Assembly: GCA_965207595.1 (NCBI GenBank)
Contig: CBDBMW010000010.1
Span: 531,075 to 595,074, forward strand
Length of the DNA: 64,000 nt
Direction: 5' to 3'
Source: JAGWAJ01 sp026707615
GTDB lineage: Bacteria > Acidobacteriota > Vicinamibacteria > Vicinamibacterales > UBA8438
Made by a program: the position numbers and the translations under genes. This document shows positions 1 through 7,624 of the stretch, piece by piece. The notes under the pieces were generated by a model, which was given only the letters and a program-made list of their open reading frames with translations, did no database searches and was not told the DNA's origin. Position 1 is the stretch's first letter. Each line of letters starts with the position of its first letter.

Positions 1-1
1 C

Positions 2-235
2 ATCGGGGCCGGCTCGCTGCTGGTGTTCATCCTGGCCATCGGCTACTACATCACGCCGGCCCTGGTCGGCGGCCAGAGCGGGCAGCTCATCTCCAACTTC
101 ATCGCCTACCACATGCAGACGTCGCTCAACTGGGGCCTCGCGGGGGCGCTGGGAGCGATCCTGCTGGCGTGCGTCGCCGCGCTGTACCTGGTGTTCGACC
201 GCCTGGTGGGCCTGGACCGGATGAGGCTGGGATGA
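2..235 (+). CDS. ABC transporter permease, PotB-like (C-terminal part)
   Basis: This is the last 77 residues of a gene that begins before the window. The visible part has two hydrophobic segments (LLVFILAIGYYITPALVGG and GLAGALGAILLACVAALYLV). The ITPALVGG stretch resembles the region just after the EAA loop in PotB/PotH-type inner-membrane permeases for polyamines or similar cations. Its TGA stop overlaps the ATG of the next permease (ATGA), the usual layout for paired PotB/PotC permeases. The substrate cannot be told from this fragment, and the binding protein and ATPase are outside the window. The family call rests mainly on the neighbour. Confidence 0.75.
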   Translation: MGAGSLLVFILAIGYYITPALVGGQSGQLISNFIAYHMQTSLNWGLAGALGAILLACVAALYLVFDRLVGLDRMRLG

Positions 236-1125
236 CGGCGGGCGGGGCGGCGGCGGGGCTCGGGGGGCCGGCGCAGCGGGCACGGGCCGTCCTGGGCCGG
301 GCGCTCGCGCGGCGTCCGCCGGCCGGCGCGCTGCTGCAGGGCGCCTTCTGCAGCCTGGTCCTCGCCTTCCTCGTCGCTCCGATCCTGGTCATCATCCCGC
401 TCAGCTTCAACGCCGAGCCCTACTTCACCTTCACCGAGGGGATGCTGCGCCTCGACCCCGAGGCGTGGTCGCTGCGCTGGTACCGGCAGGTCCTGGAAGA
501 TCGGACGTGGTCGCTGGCGCTCGCCAACAGCCTGCTCATCGGGGTCGCCGCCACCGCCCTGGCGACGGGGCTCGGGACGCTCGCCGCCCTGGGCCTGTCC
601 AACCCCGCCATGCCGCTGCGTCGCGCGGTCATGGGGCTGCTGATCTCCCCGATGGTCACGCCGCTCGTCATCGCGGCGGCGGGGATGTTCTTCTTCTACT
701 CCACGGTCGGGCTCGCCCAGTCGCACCTGGGTCTCATCCTGGCGCACGCGGCGCTGGGCACGCCGTTCGTCGTCATCACCGTGACCGCCACGCTCTCGAC
801 CTTCGACGTCAACCTGACGCGCGCCGCGGCGAGCCTCGGCGCGAGTCCGCTGTTCGTCTTCCGCCGCGTCCAGCTGCCCCTGATCGCGCCGGGCGTCGTG
901 TCCGGGGCGCTGTTCGCGTTCGCGACGTCGTTCGACGAGGTGGTCGTCGTCCTCTTCATGGCGGGAACGAGCCAGCGCACGATCCCCCGCCAGATGTGGA
1001 CCGGCGTCCGCGAGCAGATCAGCCCCGCCATCCTCGCCGTCGCGACGTTCCTGATCGTCTTCGCGGTGCTGCTGCTCGCGGTGGTCGCGTGGTTGCGGGC
1101 GCGGGCGGGCGGCGAGCGGACGTAA
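232..1125 (+). CDS. ABC transporter permease, PotC-like
   Basis: A 297-residue inner-membrane permease of the spermidine/putrescine type (BPD_transp_1 family). After an Ala/Gly/Arg-rich N-terminus of about 40 residues, a first hydrophobic segment (FCSLVLAFLVAPILVIIPLS) leads into a periplasmic loop with the PYFTFTEG-type sequence common in PotC. Further segments follow, and the EAA-like cytoplasmic loop reads AAASLGASPLFVFRRVQLPL, which contacts the ATPase. FDEVVVVLFM near residue 235 is a typical PotC stretch. ATG at 232 is chosen because it overlaps the upstream stop (ATGA). The ORF is open further upstream, but that would overlap the first permease. It acts with the upstream permease. Polyamine transport is inferred from family and is not shown. 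Confidence 0.88.
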   Translation: MTAGGAAAGLGGPAQRARAVLGRALARRPPAGALLQGAFCSLVLAFLVAPILVIIPLSFNAEPYFTFTEGMLRLDPEAWSLRWYRQVLEDRTWSLALANSLLIGVAATALATGLGTLAALGLSNPAMPLRRAVMGLLISPMVTPLVIAAAGMFFFYSTVGLAQSHLGLILAHAALGTPFVVITVTATLSTFDVNLTRAAASLGASPLFVFRRVQLPLIAPGVVSGALFAFATSFDEVVVVLFMAGTSQRTIPRQMWTGVREQISPAILAVATFLIVFAVLLLAVVAWLRARAGGERT

Positions 1126-1173
1126 CGCTGTGGGCCGTTCCTCCTGAGGCGCGACGGGCGGCGGGGCCCGGTG

Positions 1174-1299
1174 TCAACCCGCCCACCCGGCCACCCAGCC
1201 CAGGAGCGTCCCCTCGATGTACGCGCCGAGTCCCGGCACGAACAGCACGGCGAGGACCACCACGAGCAGGAGCCCGACGGTCCACCCGAGCGTTCTCAC
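1174..1299 (-). CDS. 41-residue membrane peptide coupled to upstream gene
   Basis: A very small ORF starting with GTG whose first bases overlap the TGA of the upstream minus-strand gene (GTGA, 1296-1299). That is the translational-coupling arrangement seen repeatedly in this window. The product is almost entirely hydrophobic: VRTLGWTVGLLLVVVLAVLF gives one clear membrane span, followed by a short amphipathic tail ending GWVAGWAG. I do not recognise a family. Together with the membrane-anchored protein upstream it would form a two-gene membrane unit, convergent with the ABC permease genes. The evidence is the overlap and the hydrophobic profile; no homologue is known to me. Confidence 0.5.
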   Translation of the reverse strand: MRTLGWTVGLLLVVVLAVLFVPGLGAYIEGTLLGWVAGWAG

Positions 1300-1856
1300 C
1301 TCGACCCTCCGGTCGTTCCCGAACCGCGGGGGGCGAGCTCGAAGAGCCACGTGTCCCCGGACTCGATCGAACGCGGGTCCATCCCGCCATACTTGCGGCT
1401 CAGCTCGGCGGCGACGCCCTCGATGACGTCCGATCCCGAACGAATGCGCACGAGCGTGCGCTCGTAGCGCTTGCCCTCGATCCGCACCACGGCCCGCCCG
1501 TCCCGTTCCGCCTGCATGGGCCACCGCTTCCACAGCCCGCCGAGGAAGCTCCCCATGTAGCCGGACACGACGTAGAGCCTGCCGTCGTGGTCGGCGATGA
1601 ACACCACGCGGGACCGCGGAGGATCGACGAGCTGCAGGTCGACGAGCGCGACGTCGCCCACGAAGCTCCAGTCCGGCTCGGGACCCGTGACGAGCTCGCC
1701 GTCGACGAGCGGACCGCCGCCGAAGAACGCCGACGGCGGGTCGGCGCGACCGGAGGCCACGGCCAGGGTGCCGATCGCGACGACCGGGATCAGGACGAGG
1801 ATTCCGATAGCGGTCAGCACTCTGCGGACCAGCGCCGACGCGAGCAGATCGTTCAT
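1296..1856 (-). CDS. Hypothetical membrane-anchored protein
   Basis: A 186-residue protein with a hydrophobic N-terminal span (VLTAIGILVLIPVVAIGTLA, about residues 14-33), followed by a soluble, probably extracytoplasmic domain. That domain has alternating hydrophobic strands (RVVFIADHDGRLYVVSGYMG, then DGRAVVRIEGKRYERTLVRI) and an ETWLFEL-like ending (SGDTWLFELAPR). The strand pattern is reminiscent of small beta-barrel folds such as the FMN-binding split barrel, but this is only a shape impression and I do not assign a function. Its start (ATG, 1854-1856) faces a 280-bp intergenic region with two palindromic repeats. Its stop overlaps the start of the 41-residue membrane peptide. Confidence 0.65.
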   Translation of the reverse strand: MNDLLASALVRRVLTAIGILVLIPVVAIGTLAVASGRADPPSAFFGGGPLVDGELVTGPEPDWSFVGDVALVDLQLVDPPRSRVVFIADHDGRLYVVSGYMGSFLGGLWKRWPMQAERDGRAVVRIEGKRYERTLVRIRSGSDVIEGVAAELSRKYGGMDPRSIESGDTWLFELAPRGSGTTGGSR

Positions 1857-1955
1857 GACCCCGGCTCCTGTTGACCGGTTCCGGAAGGGCCGAACGGCCC
1901 GAGCGTAGTCTCGGCCGCACCGGAGTGTCAACGGACGCCGGGCGCGCCAGAGGCG

Positions 1956-2095
1956 CCAGGAGTCTGCACCGCAGGGCTGGCGATGCGGCACGTGGTGCGA
2001 GCGCAGATTCTCTCCGCGACCGCAAGCTCGCGCCAGGAGTCTGCGCGGCGGTAAGGCGTGCCACTCGAAGGGCGCGCGACGCGCAGGCACTCCCC
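1956..2095. repeat. Two tandem copies of a dispersed imperfect palindrome
   Basis: The intergenic region between the divergent membrane-protein gene and the MATE gene contains two related inverted repeats. Copy 1 (1956-2015) has left arm CCAGGAGTCTGC and right arm GCAGATTCTCTCC. Copy 2 (2033-2093) has left arm CCAGGAGTCTGCGC and right arm GCGCAGGCACTCC. Related palindromes lie at 16230-16287 and 34774-34830, also between genes. The arms are separated by about 30-40 bases. This looks like a REP-like element family; no associated transposase is visible here. Confidence 0.6.
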
Positions 2096-2138
2096 GCACC
2101 CGTGAGAGAAGCGCCAGCGGCGCGGTACGATCCCTCCC

Positions 2139-3548
2139 GTGAGGCGACGCGGGCGGCCGGCACGGCCGACATCGGATTCGACCCGGCCGGCGTGGCGGCC
2201 CGCCGCCGGCGCGGCGCTGCGGGCGCTGCACGCGGAGCTGCCCCCCACCACGCGACTCGCGACGCCGATCGTGGTCGCCGAGCTGGGATGGATCGCGATG
2301 GGGCTCGTCGACCTCGCGATGGTCGGGCGCCTGGGGCCCGCCGCGATCGGGGCGGTGGGCATCGGCAGCGTGCTCTTTCTCGCGGTCGTGGTCTTCGGCA
2401 TCGGCATGCTGCTCGGCCTCGACACCCTGGTCGCGCGCGCCTACGGCCGCGGCCGTCCCGAGGAGTGCCGGCGGTGGCTGGTGCAGGGGGCGTTTCTCGC
2501 GGGGCTGCTGTCGGTGCCGCTGACCCTCGCCGCCGGGGGGGTGGCCGCGAGCCTCGACCGCTGGGGCCTGGAGCCCGCGGTGGAGCGGCTTGCCGTGCCG
2601 TACTTCTCGATCGTCGTCCTGAGCGTGCTGCCGCTGCTGCTCTACACCGCGTTCCGCCGCTACCTCCAGGCAACCGGTCTGGCCACGCAGGTGACGGCGG
2701 CTCTCATCAGCGCCAACGCGATCAACGCCGCCGCCAACTGGCTGCTCGTCTTCGGCAACCTGGGTCTGCCGGCGCTCGGGGTCGATGGCGCGGGCTGGGC
2801 CACCTGCATCTCGCGCGTGTACCTGGCGTCGTTTCTCGCCGTGGCGATCCTGCTGCATGCCCGCCGAGGTCCCGCCGGCCCGTGGCCGCGGCTGCGCCCG
2901 GAACGTCGCCGCCTGCGCCGCCTGGTCGCGCTCGGTTGGCCCGCGGCGGCGCAGGTGACGCTGGAGTTCGGGGTCTTCGCCGCCGTCACCGCCCTGGCGG
3001 GGCGCCTGGAGGCGGTCACGCTGGCTGCCCATCAGATAGTGCTCAACGTGGCCAGCGTGACCTTCATGGTGCCGCAGGGCGTGGGCGCGGCCGGCGCGGT
3101 CCGCGTGGGCCAGGCGGCGGGGCGGCGCGACCCGTCCGGCGTGCGGCGGGCGGGGTGGGCCGCGCTGGCCCTCGGAGGCGGCTTCATGAGCGCCGCCGCG
3201 GTGTTCTTCGTGGCGACGCCGCATCCCATCCTGCGCCTGTACACCAGCGACCCGGCCGTGATGCGCGCCGGCGTGACGCTGCTCCTGGTGGCCGCGTTCT
3301 TCCAGCTCTTCGACGGGTTGCAGGCGGTCGCTACCGGGGCGCTGCGCGGCCTGGGGGACACGCGCACCCCCATGGTCAGCAACCTCGCCGGGCACTGGAT
3401 CGTGGGCCTCCCGGTCGGCTACGTGCTCTGCTTCGGGGCCGGCTGGGGCATCGTCGGCCTGTGGGTCGGGCTGTCGATCGGCCTGACCCTCGTCGGCGCC
3501 GCCCTGGTGCTCATCTGGTGGCGCCGGACGCGGCCCTCGAGCCGGTAA
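2139..3548 (+). CDS. MATE family efflux transporter
   Basis: A 469-residue multidrug and toxin extrusion (NorM/DinF-type) cation antiporter of the inner membrane. It has the roughly twelve hydrophobic segments in two halves expected for the family and the usual length. Family-like stretches include ATPIVVAELGWIAMGLVDLA in helix 1, DTLVARAYGRG after helix 3, ALISANAINAAANWLLVFG in the middle, and GALRGLGDTRTPM followed by the last helices. The start is GTG at 2139, with a TACGAT -10-like hexamer at 2126-2131 leaving almost no leader. About 40 residues before helix 1 are Arg/Ala-rich, so the true start could be slightly downstream. It is monocistronic by spacing. The substrate is unknown. Confidence 0.9.
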   Translation: MRRRGRPARPTSDSTRPAWRPAAGAALRALHAELPPTTRLATPIVVAELGWIAMGLVDLAMVGRLGPAAIGAVGIGSVLFLAVVVFGIGMLLGLDTLVARAYGRGRPEECRRWLVQGAFLAGLLSVPLTLAAGGVAASLDRWGLEPAVERLAVPYFSIVVLSVLPLLLYTAFRRYLQATGLATQVTAALISANAINAAANWLLVFGNLGLPALGVDGAGWATCISRVYLASFLAVAILLHARRGPAGPWPRLRPERRRLRRLVALGWPAAAQVTLEFGVFAAVTALAGRLEAVTLAAHQIVLNVASVTFMVPQGVGAAGAVRVGQAAGRRDPSGVRRAGWAALALGGGFMSAAAVFFVATPHPILRLYTSDPAVMRAGVTLLLVAAFFQLFDGLQAVATGALRGLGDTRTPMVSNLAGHWIVGLPVGYVLCFGAGWGIVGLWVGLSIGLTLVGAALVLIWWRRTRPSSR

Positions 3549-3620
3549 TCCGGGGGGCGTCGGAGGCGCCGGGACCCACCGGCGCTTGCACCCTCCGGCT
3601 GGCTGTGCTACTAGCTACCG

Positions 3621-6218
3621 ATGCGGTACGGACGATCCCGGCTGGCGTGCGCGGAGGGCGGACGCGGCGGCGAGGCTTCGGGCCGGCACCGGGCACGCGG
3701 CGGCCGCGAGCATGCGGCCCGGCCGTGGCGCCCCGCGGTGCTCGCCGGCGCAATCGCGCTCGCCGTCCTGACCACGGCAGCGACGGCCGCGACAGCCGCG
3801 GCGAGCCCGCCGTCGGGCGGCGCCGTCGGGTCGGCGTTCTCGCCGCGCGCGCTGCTCGACCGCTACTGCGTCACCTGCCACAACGAACGCCTGAGAACCG
3901 CCGGCCTGACCCTGGACGCGATGGACGTCGGGGCCGTCGCGGACCGGCCCGAGGTGTGGGAGAAGGTCGTCCGCAAGCTCCGGACCGGCCTCATGCCGCC
4001 CGCGGGCCGCCCGCGCCCCGAGCCGCAGGCGTACGACGACCTGGCGGGCTGGCTCGAGACCCGGCTCGACCGGGCCGCGGCCGCCGATCCGGATCCGGGC
4101 CGCTCGGACGTGCTCCATCGCCTGAACCGCACCGAGTACGCGAACGCGATTCGGGACCTGCTCGCCCTGGAGATCGACGCGGCCGAGCTGCTGCCGTCCG
4201 ACGACGCGAGCTACGGCTTCGACAACATCGCCTCGTCCCTCCGGATCTCGCCCACGCACCTGGACCGCTACCTGGCCGCCGCACGCAAGATCAGCCGCGC
4301 CGCCATCGGGAGAGCGGCAACCCCGCCGACGACGCGGGTCTACACGGTCCCGGGAGACCTCTCGCAGGAGCGCCACCTGGAGGGGCTTCCGCTCGGAACG
4401 CGCGGCGGCCTGCGGGTGCGGCACCACTTCCCGCGGAGCGGGGAGTACGAGATTCGGGCCAAGCTGGCCCTCGACATCCTGGACAACATCCCGCGCTACG
4501 ACGAGACCCACCACCTCGACATCCTGATCGACGGCCATCCCGTCGAGCGGTTCGCGTTCGCGGGCGAGCCGGACCCCGAGGATCTCGAGCCGCAGCCCAT
4601 CAGCGACGTCGACCTGGCCGGCCACCGGCGCAACATGGACGCCGACTGGCGCGTGCGGGTGGCCGTGCCGGCGGGCATGCGCGACCTCGCCGCCACGTTC
4701 GTCGGGTCGGCGGAGGTCCTGACGGAGGCGTCTCGGACCGGAGCGCTCCAGCCGCTGCGCCTGGCCCTGAAGGAGCCGCTCGTGCGGCCCTACGCCGGCG
4801 GTTTCTTCAACGACGAGGCACGGACGGGGCCCTACCTCGCGAACCTCACGGTCACCGGGCCGTTCGCCCCCGACGGGCCGGGCAACACGCCGAGCCGGCG
4901 GCGGATCTTCACCTGCACCCCGGCCGCGGTGGATGAGGAGGATGCCTGCGCGGAGCGGATTCTGGGGGCGCTGGCGCGGCGCGCCTACCGTCGGCCGCCG
5001 AGCGGCGCGGAGCTGGACCGCCTGCTGGACCGCTACCGCGACGGCCGGCGCGAGGCGGGGTTCGAGGCGGGGGTCGAGGTTGCGCTGCGGCACGTCCTGG
5101 CCCATCCCGCGTTCCTGTTCCGCATCGAGCGCGAGCCGCACGGCGTCGCCCCCGACACCACCTACCCGATCGCCGACCTGGAGCTGGCCTCGCGGCTGTC
5201 GTTCTTCCTCTGGAGCAGCATCCCGGACGACGAGCTCCTCGACCTGGCCGAGCGCGGCCGGCTGCGCGACCCCGCGGTGTTGGACGGACAGGTGCGGCGG
5301 ATGGTGGCCGACCCGCGGTCGGAGGCCTTCGTCGCCAACTTCGCGGGCCAGTGGCTGTACCTGCGGAACCTGCCGGAGGTGAAGCCGGACGAGAAGAGCT
5401 ATCCCGAGTTCGACGAGGGCCTGCGGCGCGCCATGCGGCGGGAGGCGGAGCTCTTCTTCGAGAGCATTCTCCGGGAGGGCCGCAGCGCGCTGGAGCTGCT
5501 GACCGCCGACTACACGTTCGTGAACGAGCGGCTGGCCGTGCACTACGGGATCCCGGCCGTCAAGGGGAGCCACTTCCGGCGGGTGACGCTCCGCGACGCC
5601 CGCCGGCGGGGGCTGCTCGGCAAGGGGGCGGTGCTGGCCGCCACCTCGTACTCCCACCGCACGTCGCCGGTGCTCCGGGGCAAGTGGATCCTGGAGAACC
5701 TGCTCGGCACGCCGCCGCCGCCCCCACCGCCGGACGTGCCCGATCTGAAGGACGACGACGCCGCCGGCCACGTGCTGTCGATGCGCGACCGCATGGTCCA
5801 GCACCGCGCCAATCCCGCGTGCGCGAGCTGCCACGCCATGATGGATCCGCTCGGCCTCGCCCTCGAGAACTTCGACGCGGTCGGCCGCTGGCGCACGCGG
5901 AGCGAAGCGTGGACGCCGATCGACGCCTCCGGCGCGATGCTGGACGGCACGCCCTTCGACGGCGTCGACGGGCTGCGGGAGGCGTTGCTGCAACGCTCCG
6001 ACGTGTTTCTCGCGACCGTGACCGAGAAGCTGCTGACCTATGCGCTGGGGCGGGGCCTGACCCATGCCGACGCACCCGCCGTTCGCGGGATCGTGCGGGC
6101 CGCTGCGGCTGAGGACTACCGCTTCGACGCCCTGTTGACGAACATCGTGAAGAGCCTCCCCTTCCAGGCACGCAGGTCGAGCGGGACGGCGACGGCGACC
6201 GTCGCCTCGGCACGGTAG
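3621..6218 (+). CDS. DUF1587/1592/1595/1588/1585 cytochrome-like protein
   Basis: An 865-residue exported protein of the planctomycete-cytochrome type. A hydrophobic export segment lies at about residues 39-61. A cytochrome c-like region has the haem motif CVTCH at 83-87, and RTGLMPPAGRPRP follows as in PSCyt domains. The DUF1587 stretch (LHRLNRTEYANAIRDLLAL) comes next, followed by a carbohydrate-binding-like middle (HHFPRSGEYEIRAKLALDI). After it come the DUF1595/DUF1592 region (SRLSFFLWSSIPDDELLDLA) and the DUF1588 part, which has a second CxxCH (CASCH, 734-738) inside HRANPACASCHAMMDPLGLA. DUF1585 closes the protein. The biochemical role of this family is not established. It is the first gene of an operon with a DUF1552 protein and an ankyrin protein, a frequent trio in Acidobacteriota and Planctomycetota. 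Confidence 0.92.
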   Translation: MRYGRSRLACAEGGRGGEASGRHRARGGREHAARPWRPAVLAGAIALAVLTTAATAATAAASPPSGGAVGSAFSPRALLDRYCVTCHNERLRTAGLTLDAMDVGAVADRPEVWEKVVRKLRTGLMPPAGRPRPEPQAYDDLAGWLETRLDRAAAADPDPGRSDVLHRLNRTEYANAIRDLLALEIDAAELLPSDDASYGFDNIASSLRISPTHLDRYLAAARKISRAAIGRAATPPTTRVYTVPGDLSQERHLEGLPLGTRGGLRVRHHFPRSGEYEIRAKLALDILDNIPRYDETHHLDILIDGHPVERFAFAGEPDPEDLEPQPISDVDLAGHRRNMDADWRVRVAVPAGMRDLAATFVGSAEVLTEASRTGALQPLRLALKEPLVRPYAGGFFNDEARTGPYLANLTVTGPFAPDGPGNTPSRRRIFTCTPAAVDEEDACAERILGALARRAYRRPPSGAELDRLLDRYRDGRREAGFEAGVEVALRHVLAHPAFLFRIEREPHGVAPDTTYPIADLELASRLSFFLWSSIPDDELLDLAERGRLRDPAVLDGQVRRMVADPRSEAFVANFAGQWLYLRNLPEVKPDEKSYPEFDEGLRRAMRREAELFFESILREGRSALELLTADYTFVNERLAVHYGIPAVKGSHFRRVTLRDARRRGLLGKGAVLAATSYSHRTSPVLRGKWILENLLGTPPPPPPPDVPDLKDDDAAGHVLSMRDRMVQHRANPACASCHAMMDPLGLALENFDAVGRWRTRSEAWTPIDASGAMLDGTPFDGVDGLREALLQRSDVFLATVTEKLLTYALGRGLTHADAPAVRGIVRAAAAEDYRFDALLTNIVKSLPFQARRSSGTATATVASAR

Positions 6219-6256
6219 GGCGAGGCCGGGACGGGACCGGAAGAAGGAGCACGGGC

Positions 6257-7612
6257 GTGATCATCACGAAGAAGACGCTCTCGCGGCGGACGATGCTGCG
6301 GGGACTGGGTGCGGCGGTAGCCCTGCCGCTGCTGGACGCGATGGTGCCGCCGCTCACCGCGCTGGCGCGGACCCCGGCCACGCCGGCCCGCCGGCTCGGG
6401 TTCGTCTACATCCCGAACGGCGTGTCGATGAACCCGGACGTGAACAACTGGAAGCCCGTGGGCACCGGCCCGGACTTCGCGCTCTCGCCCATCCTGTCCC
6501 CGCTCGCGCCACACCGCGACCACCTCACGGTCGTGAGCGGTCTCGCCCAGCGGCAGGCGGAGGCGTTCAACGACGGCGGCGGCGACCACTCGCGCGCGAG
6601 CGCGGGGTACCTGAGCGGGGTCCACGCGGTGCAGGCGCAGGGGGTGAACGTGCGCGCCGGGACGACGGCCGATCAGGTCGCGGCCGTCACGCTGGGGAAG
6701 GACACGCCGCTGCCGTCGCTGGAGCTGGCCGTCGACAGCGGCGACATGGTCGGCAACTGCGACAACGGCTACGACTGCGCCTACCTCAACACGATCTCCT
6801 GGCGGACGCCCACGACGCCGCTCCCGACCGAGCGCAACCCGGCCGTGGTCTTCGAGCGGCTCTTCGGCGACGGCGGCACCGCGGCCGAGCGGCGCGCCGA
6901 GGTGCGTACCGATCGCAGCATCCTCGACGATGTGACCGCCGACATCGCCGCGCTGCAGCAGGCGGTGGGACCCACCGACCGCACCCGCGTCGACGAGTAC
7001 CTGGAGGCGGTGCGCGAGATCGAGCGCCGGCTGCGGACGGCGGACCGGACCGCGGCCCGCGAGCTGCCGCCTTTCGAACGCCCCACGGGGATTCCGGAGG
7101 ACTTCGGCGAACACGCGGCGCTGATGTTCGACCTGCAGTGGCTGGCGTACCAGGCGGATGTCACGCGCGTGACGACCTTCATGCTCGGCCGCGAGCTCGG
7201 GGGCCGGTCGTACCCGGAGCTCGGCATCCCCATGAATCACCACGGCCTCTCCCACCACCGCGACGACCCGGAGAACCTCGCGAACCTGGCGAAGATCAAC
7301 ACGTATCACGTGGAGCTGTTCACCGCGTTCGTCGACAAGCTCCGGTCGACGCCGGACGGCGACGGCAGCCTGCTGGACCACGTGCGGCTGCTCTACGGCG
7401 GCGGCATCAGCAACCCCAACCAGCACGAGCACTTCGACCTCCCGATCGCGCTCGTGGGGGGCAGAGGCCGGCCGGGAGGGCGGCACCTCGAGATCGCGGA
7501 GACGCCGCTGGCCAACCTGCTGCTGGCGATGCTGGACTGGGCCGCGGTTCCGGTGGACCAGCTCGGGGACAGCACGGGACGACTCCGCGTCGAACCGCTG
7601 TCGGGCGTCTGA
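6257..7612 (+). CDS. DUF1552 domain protein, Tat-exported
   Basis: A 451-residue protein of the DUF1552 family, which regularly follows DUF1592-type genes. The N-terminus is a twin-arginine signal (SRRTMLRGLGAAVALPLLDA). The mature part has family hallmarks: GFVYIPNGVSMNPDVNNWKP near residue 50, an SxxDYLSG-like segment (GGGDHSRASAGYLSGVHAV), and VGNCDNGYDCAYLNTISWRT in the middle. DVTRVTTFMLGRELGGRSYP and HHGLSHHRDDP follow near residues 300-335. Start is GTG with an AAGGAG ribosome-binding site at 6244-6249. It lies 38 bp behind the DUF1592 gene and 12 bp before the ankyrin gene, so co-transcription is likely. Function is unknown; export by Tat suggests a cofactor-bearing or pre-folded protein. 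Confidence 0.92.
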   Translation: MIITKKTLSRRTMLRGLGAAVALPLLDAMVPPLTALARTPATPARRLGFVYIPNGVSMNPDVNNWKPVGTGPDFALSPILSPLAPHRDHLTVVSGLAQRQAEAFNDGGGDHSRASAGYLSGVHAVQAQGVNVRAGTTADQVAAVTLGKDTPLPSLELAVDSGDMVGNCDNGYDCAYLNTISWRTPTTPLPTERNPAVVFERLFGDGGTAAERRAEVRTDRSILDDVTADIAALQQAVGPTDRTRVDEYLEAVREIERRLRTADRTAARELPPFERPTGIPEDFGEHAALMFDLQWLAYQADVTRVTTFMLGRELGGRSYPELGIPMNHHGLSHHRDDPENLANLAKINTYHVELFTAFVDKLRSTPDGDGSLLDHVRLLYGGGISNPNQHEHFDLPIALVGGRGRPGGRHLEIAETPLANLLLAMLDWAAVPVDQLGDSTGRLRVEPLSGV

Positions 7613-7624
7613 CGAGGGTTGGCG

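Noticed and set aside
1871..4936. A 1021-codon plus-strand frame across the MATE and DUF1592 genes
   Set aside because: It is a shifted-frame shadow of two clear genes and has only low-complexity sequence.
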